Source of the DNA: Methanomicrobiales archaeon | GTDB taxonomy: Archaea; Halobacteriota; Methanomicrobia; Methanomicrobiales; Methanospirillaceae | Length of the DNA stretch: 20,113 bases | Assembly: GCA_012520015.1 (NCBI GenBank) | Contig: JAAYPD010000315.1 | Location: forward strand, 1 to 20,113 | Direction of reading: 5' to 3' | Translations under genes and position numbers: made by a program | The notes under the pieces: generated by a model | Told to the model about the DNA's origin: nothing | What the model saw: only the letters and a program-made list of their open reading frames with translations | Database searches by the model: none | In this document: positions 14,204 to 20,113 of the stretch, in pieces | How positions within the stretch are numbered: the stretch's first letter is position 1 | Layout of the letters: the number at the start of each line of letters is the position of its first letter

Positions 14204-14677
14204 TCATGGCATAAACCTTGGCAAACCTTCTGGAAGTGGAACAAGACGTACTAAAACCGGAGAAGGCCCTGTCCTGCATGGAATAGGTTCGCTCTCTAAA
14301 ATATCTGTTATGATGTATTTTTGGCCTGCAACTACCCCTGGCGGATGGCATGCCGCAAAATGATCACATACTTCATCACAGTCTGCAAATTTCACCACTA
14401 TCGTTGTGTTTTTTACGGCCAGTTCTGGTGAAATACGCATTTCTACCGGGGCCTCGGCCACATCAACGGTCACTGACCCCCCATGGTGAACAGGGCACCG
14501 GTGTGAAGCAGCCCTTATCGCCACCACTTCATACCTGCGGCCTGATTCCAGGTTATGACAGACCTGTGCTATGGAACATGATTCACACTGGTCTGCCCTT
14601 CCCACATAGACAAACTGTGTTCCGGGTTTTGCATATACTGACCCCACGATAGTTATCCGTGTCTTTTTCTGTTCCAT
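14204..14677 (-). CDS. UPF0179 family Cys-rich protein, internally duplicated
   Basis: The 157-aa protein matches archaeal UPF0179 (COG1860), for which I know no function. Eight Cys fall into two similar sets: C31-x2-C34-x5-C40-x20-C61 and C100-x3-C104-x5-C110-x23-C134. Around them the halves align (CxxC...CH...G-R/Q-x-Y-x-(V/I)-x-x-I...C), so the protein looks like a tandem duplication with two possible metal or iron-sulfur sites. No signal peptide or membrane segment is seen. ATG 14677 is chosen because GAGAGGT lies 6 nt upstream; the longer frame to 14725 runs back into egsA. It starts 4 bp after the egsA stop, and its Shine-Dalgarno sequence is formed by the last codons of egsA, so the two are coexpressed. 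Confidence 0.88.
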   Translation of the reverse strand: MEQKKTRITIVGSVYAKPGTQFVYVGRADQCESCSIAQVCHNLESGRRYEVVAIRAASHRCPVHHGGSVTVDVAEAPVEMRISPELAVKNTTIVVKFADCDEVCDHFAACHPPGVVAGQKYIITDILESEPIPCRTGPSPVLVRLVPLPEGLPRFMP

Positions 14678-14681
14678 TTTT

Positions 14682-15761
14682 TTACCTCTCGTATAACATT
14701 CTGACAAGATTTTCTGCCGACTCACGTGTCAGACCCATATCAAGTATTGTAAACCGCTCAGGTCTTATCTCACGTGCATTCATCAGTGCCTGAACAACCA
14801 CCTCATCAGGTATGCCAAGTGCCTGCGGGGTGGTTGGCGCACCAATACTGGCCAGCGAAGACCTGATCTCTCTCCAGTCCCCACCGTGAAGGTACATAGT
14901 CATAATTGCGCCAATTCCACATGCTTCGCCATGCAGCGCAGAGCCAGGCGCCAGCCTCTCCAGGGCATGACCAAACTTGTGCTCTCCTCCGGATGCCGGC
15001 CTTGACGATCCGGCAATGGCCATTGACACCCCGGATGAGACAAGGGCCTTGACTACAATCCAGGCCGCTTCTTCCTGTCCTGGTTTTATCAGGTTTGCAT
15101 CTTTTACCAGTATCTCGGCCGTCATCTTTGAGAGGGCGATTGCATATTCACTAATCTGTTCTCCCCGGAGCCTGTGCGCAAGTTCCCAGTCCAGTATGGC
15201 AGTATAATTTGATATGATATCTGCACATCCCGAAGCCATGAGCCTGTGGGGCGCCCTCGATATAATTCCTGTATCGGCTACAACGGCAATAGGGGGGTGA
15301 GCGCTGACTGAAACACTTCCAGTATCAGTGGAAAGGGTTGCCCTGCCAGATATTATCCCATCATGCGATGCAGCGGTCGGGACGCTGATGAATGGTTTAC
15401 CCTGGTTGTACGAGACCACCTTGGCGCAATCAATAACTCTCCCCCCGCCAACACCAATAAGGAAATCCACTGGTGATGAAGCCTGGCTGCATGCTTTAAG
15501 TGTATCAGCATCCAGTTTTCCAACAACAAACCGCCTGACATCATACTTGTCTTTCAGAATATCTGCGACCTTGTTCCCCGCAACTTCACGGGTGGTTCCG
15601 CCGGATATCAGAAGGACAGAACGACCTGGTCTTATGTCCTCGATGATGTCAGGAAGTTGCAATATCGCCTGGTGACCAATCAGAACGTCCCGCGGAAGCT
15701 GGGTCCATCTCGATTTATTAAAGCCATCCGGCTGCAATACCTGTACCGGGTCTGTGCTCAT
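14682..15761 (-). CDS. egsA: Glycerol-1-phosphate dehydrogenase [NAD(P)+]
   Basis: This enzyme reduces dihydroxyacetone phosphate to sn-glycerol-1-phosphate, setting the stereochemistry of archaeal lipids. The 359-aa protein has the nucleotide site GVGGGRVIDCAKVVSY, the zinc ligand region SGCADIISNYTAILDWELAH, GGEHKFGHALE and HGEACGIG. The length is standard. ATG 15761 gives an N-terminal stretch of about 20 residues before the conserved QLPRDVLIGHQ; a TTG at residue 9 is an alternative. No good Shine-Dalgarno is seen. The start lies only 14 bp from the divergent DUF63 start. UPF0179 follows after 4 bp. Confidence 0.96.
   Translation of the reverse strand: MSTDPVQVLQPDGFNKSRWTQLPRDVLIGHQAILQLPDIIEDIRPGRSVLLISGGTTREVAGNKVADILKDKYDVRRFVVGKLDADTLKACSQASSPVDFLIGVGGGRVIDCAKVVSYNQGKPFISVPTAASHDGIISGRATLSTDTGSVSVSAHPPIAVVADTGIISRAPHRLMASGCADIISNYTAILDWELAHRLRGEQISEYAIALSKMTAEILVKDANLIKPGQEEAAWIVVKALVSSGVSMAIAGSSRPASGGEHKFGHALERLAPGSALHGEACGIGAIMTMYLHGGDWREIRSSLASIGAPTTPQALGIPDEVVVQALMNAREIRPERFTILDMGLTRESAENLVRMLYER
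15714..15722 (+). promoter_or_regulatory. Candidate TATA box for DUF63, inside egsA
   Basis: TTTATTAAA lies about 54 bp before ATG 15776 and within the 5' coding part of the opposite-strand egsA. Initiation about 25 bp downstream gives a leader near 30 nt. Confidence 0.4.
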
Positions 15762-15775
15762 GGAGTTCTCAACTC

Positions 15776-16621
15776 ATGATTAGGGAATTCATCTACAAAT
15801 ATTACATAGATCCTATCCGCTATGGTCAGCCATATACCCTGGTTGATACCCTTACCTATGCCCTCATACTTCTTGCATGCATCTGGCTGCTTTACCGGTG
15901 GCTGGAATCAAACCAGATAACTATCGACCGTAAACTGGTTTATTCACTGATACCATGGATAATATTTGGCGGCTGTCTTCGCGTTGTGGAAGATACAGGA
16001 TTCATTGTATCTGATCTGCATGTTCTCCTGACAACGCCACTGATCTTCTTCCTGGTTTTTGCAATAGCCCTGCCGGTCTTAATGATCTCAAATATACTTG
16101 AGAAGAAAGGGTTGATACAGTCATGGAAGAGAGTATTTTTCTATGCAGGAACCATCTTCACGGTCTTCTCACTTATCTTCCTCACCTGGTTTGGCCTTAC
16201 AAGTTCACGCCTGGATCTCTTGGTCGCATCGGTAATCCTTACCATGACAGCCGTGTCCAGTGCTCTTATATATGCACTCACCAGGTATGGATTTAAATGG
16301 CAGTACACGCAGGACAGGCTTTACCAGTTGCTTATCTCTGGCCATATGCTGGATGCCAGTGCAACCTCCTTTGGAATTGATCTGCATCCAGTCCTGTATA
16401 GCGAACAGCACGTGGTTGGATCGGTACTGATTGACCTTACAGGCACTGCATTTGTCATGTATCCTTTAAAACTTCTTGTGCTTATCCCGGGGATTTATAT
16501 CCTCGAACTCTACCGTCGTGAAGGTGCAGCAGGTATCTGGTACCTGATACTGCTTGCAATGATCATGGTAGGCCTTGCCCCCGGCATCAGGGATATGATG
16601 CGAATGGTGCTCTATGTCTGA
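15776..16621 (+). CDS. DUF63 multi-pass membrane protein, function unknown
   Basis: The 281-aa protein has about seven or eight hydrophobic segments (roughly 23-42, 53-68, 84-108, 117-140, 147-168, 215-245, 253-270). The start MIREFIYKYYIDPIRYGQPY and the segment GHMLDASATSFGID (189-202) are hallmarks of archaeal DUF63. Polar residues that look conserved lie in or near the membrane: H190, D193, D201, H204, and R272-D273 in LAPGIRD. These could form a catalytic or transport site; no function is known to me. It overlaps the SpoIIM-family gene by 8 bp and probably shares its transcript with it and proS. Its start faces egsA with a 14-bp gap. Confidence 0.88.
   Translation: MIREFIYKYYIDPIRYGQPYTLVDTLTYALILLACIWLLYRWLESNQITIDRKLVYSLIPWIIFGGCLRVVEDTGFIVSDLHVLLTTPLIFFLVFAIALPVLMISNILEKKGLIQSWKRVFFYAGTIFTVFSLIFLTWFGLTSSRLDLLVASVILTMTAVSSALIYALTRYGFKWQYTQDRLYQLLISGHMLDASATSFGIDLHPVLYSEQHVVGSVLIDLTGTAFVMYPLKLLVLIPGIYILELYRREGAAGIWYLILLAMIMVGLAPGIRDMMRMVLYV
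15794..15807 (-). promoter_or_regulatory. Candidate TATA box for egsA, inside DUF63
   Basis: The minus strand reads ATGTAATATTTGTA about 35-45 bp before the egsA ATG, within the first codons of DUF63. With the opposite candidate at 15714 it would form interleaved divergent promoters. Confidence 0.35.
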
Positions 16622-17183
16622 ATCGTTAAAAATTTCACATTACCTGACAGTATCCGGCCTGATACTTGCTGCCGGATTTGCAGCAGGATTTATCTTATCC
16701 ATCTATGATCCAATGTTTGGAGAGTCTTTGGTTAACTTGTTTGAGGAGATGATCGCAAATCAGATAATGAGTGCCGAACCTCCTTTGCTTGCACTCCAGT
16801 TATTTCTGAATAACCTTGAAGCATGCGTTATCATTTTTATTGGCGGTGCATTCTTCGGGTTTATATCGGTAGCAATCCTGATGTTAAATGGAGTGATAAT
16901 TGGTGCAGTCCTGGAAGTCATGCATAAAGAAGCTGGCTACCTGGCGATAATAGCAGCAATTTTACCACATGGCATCTTTGAACTGCCGGCAGTGATCGCT
17001 TCAGGAGCATTAGGACTTATGATGGGTCGGGCAGTAAAAAATGAACTGGCCGGAACCTTTGATGCATCATTTGAGGCTTTGCGTCTTGGGGGGTATTTTG
17101 TAAAATATATCATCCCGTTTATTGCCATTGCAGCAATTATCGAGGCATTTATCACACCTGCCATCTTACAACTGGTGACATAG
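16614..17183 (+). CDS. SpoIIM/DUF95-family integral membrane protein
   Basis: The 189-aa protein has the family signatures FLNNLEACVIIFIGGAFFG (64-82) and LPHGIFELPAVIASGALG (117-134). Hydrophobic segments lie at about 11-30, 68-103, 108-138 and 162-187, giving four to six membrane passes. The name comes from a Bacillus sporulation protein, but archaeal members clearly have another role; functions in membrane biogenesis or transport are only guesses. ATG 16614 overlaps the DUF63 stop by 8 bp (coupled translation), which suggests that the two membrane proteins work together. proS follows after 10 bp, with GGAG formed at the stop codon (TAGGAG). Confidence 0.88.
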   Translation: MSESLKISHYLTVSGLILAAGFAAGFILSIYDPMFGESLVNLFEEMIANQIMSAEPPLLALQLFLNNLEACVIIFIGGAFFGFISVAILMLNGVIIGAVLEVMHKEAGYLAIIAAILPHGIFELPAVIASGALGLMMGRAVKNELAGTFDASFEALRLGGYFVKYIIPFIAIAAIIEAFITPAILQLVT

Positions 17184-17193
17184 GAGCTCATGA

Positions 17194-18630
17194 ATGGAGG
17201 AACAGGAAGGAACTCTCCCTCAAAAGGCTGATTTCTCAGGCTGGTACAATGATATCCTCTGGCGTGCGGAGATCATGGACGTCCGCTATCCGGTTAAAGG
17301 ATTGTACGTATGGTTCCCGTTTGGGTTTGGAATTCGCAAGAGAGTATATGCAATTTTACGGGAATTGCTTGACCGGGATCATGAGGAGGCATTGTTCCCG
17401 CTTCTGATACCTGAACACGAGTTCATGAAAGAGGCAGAACACATCAAGGGTTTTGAAGATGAAGTCTACTGGGTTACGCATGGTGGCACAACCCCGCTTG
17501 ATGTAAAGCTGGCCCTTCGCCCGACCAGTGAAACTGCTATCTACCCAATGTATGCCCTGTGGGTCAGGTCCCATGCCGATCTCCCGATTAAAGTATACCA
17601 GGTAGTCAATACCTTCAGGTACGAGACCAAGCATACACGCCCGCTTATCCGGCTTCGTGAGATCACCTCATTTAAGGAGGCTCACACGGTTCATGCAACA
17701 TGGGATGAGGCAGAAAGCCAGGTTGAGACTGCCATTGAAAGGTACAGGGAATTTTACAGCAGGCTCAATATTCCGGTCCTTATATCAAAGCGCCCTGACT
17801 GGGATAAGTTTCCAGGTGCAGATTATACAATTGCCGTGGATACCATCATGCCAGACGGCCGGACACTTCAGATAGGGACAGTTCACCATCTTGGCGACCA
17901 CTTCTCAAAAACGTTCGATATCCAGTACGAGGATACAAAAGGGCAGCAGCAGTACTGTTACCAGACCTGTTATGGAATATCAGAGCGTTCAATTGCTGCA
18001 CTTATCAGCATGCATGGTGATGACAAAGGTCTCATGCTCCCGCCAGAAGTAGCCCCGGTGCAGGTAGTCATCGTCCCGGTAATCATGAAAAAACGGGAAG
18101 AAGAGATCCTGCAGGCTGCAAAAACCCTTGAGGAGGAGTTAACCAGGGCGGGTTACCGGGTGAAGACAGATAACCGTGACATCAGGCCTGGTGCAAAATA
18201 TTACTACTGGGAGATGAGGGGAGTTCCTGTAAGACTTGAAATCGGACCACGGGACCTGGACAATGATGTTGTGATGAGCGTGACCAGGTCAGGAGGGAAA
18301 GAGCCACTCCCAAGAGCAGAGATAGTTGCTGAAGTCAGCAGAAAGATGACAGAGTACGTCTCTGCCCTGCATGAACGCGCAAATACTCATATAAAAGAAC
18401 ACCTGTTCATTGTGAAAGAACAGGAAGCGTTGAAAGAGAGGGTATCAAAAGGTGTTGCCGCAGTTCACTGGTGTGGAAACCGTGAATGTGCTGACCGGAT
18501 TGAAGAGATCTCTGGCGCAGGTGTCCTGGGGACAGAGGTCAGAACTGACCTTATCGATAGTTCAGATGGGGATTGTATCATCTGTGGAAAGCCGGGTTCG
18601 GTTGTTACCCTTGTAGGCATATCCTACTAA
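17194..18630 (+). CDS. proS: Prolyl-tRNA synthetase, archaeal/eukaryotic type
   Basis: ProS charges tRNA-Pro. The 478-aa class II enzyme has LRPTSETAIYPMY (108-120), motif 2 in VNTFRYETKHTRPLIRLREI (138-157), an anticodon-binding domain from about 285 (PVQVVIVPVI) and a C-terminal zinc domain with C427, C432, C461, C464. It ends in the C-terminal tyrosine typical of this type (GISY). There is no bacterial-type editing insertion. ATG 17194 follows GGAG by 8-9 nt. It is the third gene of the DUF63-SpoIIM-proS run; thiD follows after 32 bp. Confidence 0.97.
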   Translation: MEEQEGTLPQKADFSGWYNDILWRAEIMDVRYPVKGLYVWFPFGFGIRKRVYAILRELLDRDHEEALFPLLIPEHEFMKEAEHIKGFEDEVYWVTHGGTTPLDVKLALRPTSETAIYPMYALWVRSHADLPIKVYQVVNTFRYETKHTRPLIRLREITSFKEAHTVHATWDEAESQVETAIERYREFYSRLNIPVLISKRPDWDKFPGADYTIAVDTIMPDGRTLQIGTVHHLGDHFSKTFDIQYEDTKGQQQYCYQTCYGISERSIAALISMHGDDKGLMLPPEVAPVQVVIVPVIMKKREEEILQAAKTLEEELTRAGYRVKTDNRDIRPGAKYYYWEMRGVPVRLEIGPRDLDNDVVMSVTRSGGKEPLPRAEIVAEVSRKMTEYVSALHERANTHIKEHLFIVKEQEALKERVSKGVAAVHWCGNRECADRIEEISGAGVLGTEVRTDLIDSSDGDCIICGKPGSVVTLVGISY

Positions 18631-18662
18631 ACCTCTTTTTGCATCAACAACCTGTTTTTTAT

Positions 18663-19439
18663 ATGAATCCTCAACACCCTGCCGCCCTGTCTATCGCAGG
18701 CTCAGACCCTTCCGGCGGTGCAGGTATACAGATGGACCTGAAAACTTTTGCAAAGACAGGAGTATGGGGGATGGCAGTAATAACTGCACTGACAGCCCAG
18801 AATGCAGCAAAGGTTAAGAGCTCCCTGCCTGTTGAACCTGAGTTTGTCAGGGAACAAGTGACTGTCGTCCTTGAAGACATGACTCCTGGTGCAGTCAAGA
18901 CAGGAATGCTTGCAAACTCAGGGATCATACAGGCGGTTGCAGATACAGTTCCCAAAAACAGGCCCCTGGTGATAGACCCTGTAATGGTATCAACATCCGG
19001 ATATCGTTTATTAGATGATGACAGTATAAATTCGCTTATTGAGCAGTTAATATCAAAGGCATTTCTGGTGACGCCAAATATACCTGAAGCCGAGATCCTT
19101 TCCGGGATAAAAGAAATTTCGTCTGAGGAAGATACGAAAAAAGCCGGGGAGATAATTCTTGACCTTGGTGCAGAATATGTCCTGGTAAAAGCAGGGCACC
19201 TTGGTGGAAAGACCTCTGAAGACCTTCTTATATCAAATAATGACGTTTTCAAATTCTCTTCCGTAAGGTATCCTTATTCAGTTCATGGTTCAGGTTGTGC
19301 ATTTTCCGCCGCGATCACCGGCTATCTTGCATCAGGTGAGGATATCGTGACATCATGTAAAAAAGCAAAAGCTCTTATCAGCAATGGAATTGAGCATGCA
19401 TTTAGTGGAAAGGGGAATATAAAAATGATAAATCCGTGA
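18663..19439 (+). CDS. thiD: Hydroxymethylpyrimidine (phosphate) kinase ThiD
   Basis: ThiD phosphorylates HMP and HMP-phosphate for thiamine synthesis. The 258-aa ribokinase-fold protein has SIAGSDPSGGAGIQMDLKTF (10-29), VKTGML (78-83), IDPVMVSTSG (104-113) and the anion-hole motif HGSGCAFSAAI (208-218) with C212. Many archaeal ThiD proteins carry a C-terminal ThiN domain (thiamine-phosphate synthase); this one ends before it. ATG 18663 is chosen; an upstream in-frame TTG at 18573 would overlap proS and add an unlikely N-terminus. A short T-rich spacer separates it from proS. No thiamine riboswitch is seen. Confidence 0.93.
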   Translation: MNPQHPAALSIAGSDPSGGAGIQMDLKTFAKTGVWGMAVITALTAQNAAKVKSSLPVEPEFVREQVTVVLEDMTPGAVKTGMLANSGIIQAVADTVPKNRPLVIDPVMVSTSGYRLLDDDSINSLIEQLISKAFLVTPNIPEAEILSGIKEISSEEDTKKAGEIILDLGAEYVLVKAGHLGGKTSEDLLISNNDVFKFSSVRYPYSVHGSGCAFSAAITGYLASGEDIVTSCKKAKALISNGIEHAFSGKGNIKMINP

Positions 19440-19468
19440 CAATGGGCTTATACCCGGGGCATCGGGGA

Positions 19469-19987
19469 TTAACTGTCAATAAGATCTTTCATGCTTACCA
19501 GGGGTGTAAGTTTAACATTCAGATCACTTAGTGTCTTCCCTGCTCCTTCATCGCGGTCTACTACTGTTATGACTTCTTCCACAACAGCCCCGGCTGAGCG
19601 GAGCTGTTCAATGCCAAACAACGCGGACCCACCGGATGTTGTGACATCCTCAACCAGAAGAACCCTTTTTCCAGAGACCTCCCCGATGATAAGGCTGGCA
19701 AGTCCATGAGCCTTCTGTTCTTTCCGGATTACCACGTAAGGTTTGCCTGATTCAAGGGAGACGGCCACCGCCAGTGGAACCCCCCCTACCGCAACTCCTG
19801 CAACCGCATCAAAGGGGGGGTTTTTCATGAGAACCTCTGATGCAATCTTTTTTAAAATGGCAGGTTGGGTTATTGCTTTTTTAATATCGATATAAAACCT
19901 GCTTTTCCTTCCGGAAGCAAGTGTGAAGTCTCCGAATCTGATAGCATCAGAGGAGATCAGCATCTCATGCAATGTCGCGGTTACCAT
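19469..19987 (-). CDS. pyrE: Orotate phosphoribosyltransferase
   Basis: PyrE joins orotate and PRPP to give OMP in pyrimidine synthesis. The 172-aa protein has FTLASGRKSRFYIDIKKA (21-38), the RKEQKAHG loop (88-95) and the PRPP motif VLLVEDVTTSGGSA (109-122). The length is typical of archaeal stand-alone PyrE. ATG 19987 lies within the last codons of carS (7-bp overlap), so the two are cotranscribed and translationally coupled. The 3' end faces thiD with a 29-bp gap that has no clear terminator. Confidence 0.96.
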   Translation of the reverse strand: MVTATLHEMLISSDAIRFGDFTLASGRKSRFYIDIKKAITQPAILKKIASEVLMKNPPFDAVAGVAVGGVPLAVAVSLESGKPYVVIRKEQKAHGLASLIIGEVSGKRVLLVEDVTTSGGSALFGIEQLRSAGAVVEEVITVVDRDEGAGKTLSDLNVKLTPLVSMKDLIDS

Positions 19988-20113
19988 GGTACCTTCTTCA
20001 ATCCGACTTTATATCCAATAATGTTCACGGTGCGGTGCAGGAGGGGAGTCAGTACAAGGATGGCTGCCAGAAGCGGTAATGAAAATGTATTAAAAACCCA
20101 TCCGGGATCCCCG
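19981..20113 (-). CDS. carS: CDP-archaeol synthase CarS, C-terminal part (cut by window edge)
   Basis: Forty-three codons run from the right edge to a TAA at 19981-19983. The sequence has a hydrophobic segment (LPLLAAILVLTPLLH) and ends in NIIGYKVGLKKVPW, the C-terminal signature of CarS (DUF46), the membrane enzyme that activates digeranylgeranylglyceryl phosphate with CTP. The last 7 bp overlap the pyrE start; a carS-pyrE pair is common in euryarchaea. The rest of the gene lies outside, so the call rests on this tail and on context. Confidence 0.85.
   Translation of the reverse strand, partial: GDPGWVFNTFSLPLLAAILVLTPLLHRTVNIIGYKVGLKKVPW

Noticed and set aside
14678..14725. Longer UPF0179 start inside egsA
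   Set aside because: It overlaps egsA, and a clear GAGAGGT site precedes ATG 14677.
18573..18662. Longer thiD start at TTG 18573
   Set aside because: It lies inside the proS zinc domain, and the added residues do not look like ThiD; ATG 18663 gives the normal start.
18631..18662. Thiamine riboswitch before thiD
   Set aside because: The spacer is 32 bp, too short, and has no TPP-riboswitch pattern.
18671..19252. 193-aa open frame antisense to thiD
   Set aside because: It is a shadow of thiD codon use; no domain, ribosome-binding site or sensible composition.
19440..19468. CCCG...CGGG hairpin between thiD and pyrE as a terminator
   Set aside because: The stem is only 4 bp and lacks a T run on either strand.
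1..20113. tRNA genes, CRISPR arrays, insertion sequences, defence islands
   Set aside because: No cloverleaf with a T-arm, no regular spaced repeats and no transposase or known defence gene set was found by eye; the ATPase-like gene alone is not enough to claim a defence system.

Overview
The window is chromosomal DNA from a methanogenic euryarchaeon. The markers are archaeosine tRNA modification, archaeal ether-lipid enzymes (glycerol-1-phosphate dehydrogenase, geranylgeranyl reductase, CDP-archaeol synthase), GINS/primase, aIF2-alpha, Nop10 and archaeal ribosomal proteins. Protein style, gene order and moderate GC suggest Methanomicrobiales, perhaps close to Methanospirillum; that placement is inference. 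Nearly all the DNA is coding. Gaps are short, and no RNA gene, CRISPR array or insertion sequence was recognised.

Left part (1-3317, minus strand): tgtA and arcS overlap and make archaeosine in tRNA; then comes the start of an NfnA/SudB-type flavoprotein cut by the window edge. A 250-bp divergent spacer follows, then the one accessory-looking gene (3567-4838, plus strand): an AAA-ATPase-like protein that has lost its usual C-terminal nuclease. An 11-bp direct repeat flanks it, and the second copy supplies its stop codon.

Centre (4897-14041, minus strand): fourteen co-directional genes. In transcription order they are UPF0058, elp3, priS, gins51, L44e, S27e, aIF2-alpha, nop10, PAC2-family chaperone, EndoQ-like nuclease, a two-cluster ferredoxin, geranylgeranyl reductase and AMMECR1, with many 4-11 bp overlaps. 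nop10 (49 aa) and the ferredoxin (57 aa) are very small genes. (This is thirteen named genes plus any that internal promoters separate; I list thirteen.) The run joins tRNA wobble modification, replication initiation, translation initiation, pseudouridylation, DNA repair and lipid saturation.

Right part: egsA and the Cys-rich UPF0179 gene run leftward from 15761. DUF63, a SpoIIM-family protein, proS and thiD run rightward from 15776. The two divergent start codons are only 14 bp apart. pyrE and the 3' end of carS close the window on the minus strand. Three ether-lipid genes (egsA, GGR with its ferredoxin, carS) thus lie within 15 kb.

No complete new defence or mobile system is visible. The best leads are the repeat-flanked truncated ATPase gene, the internally duplicated eight-cysteine UPF0179 protein, a tandem 10-bp repeat before the PAC2-family gene, the overlapping DUF63/SpoIIM membrane pair, and parallel Cys-to-Asp changes in the zinc sites of Nop10 and the EndoQ-like protein.
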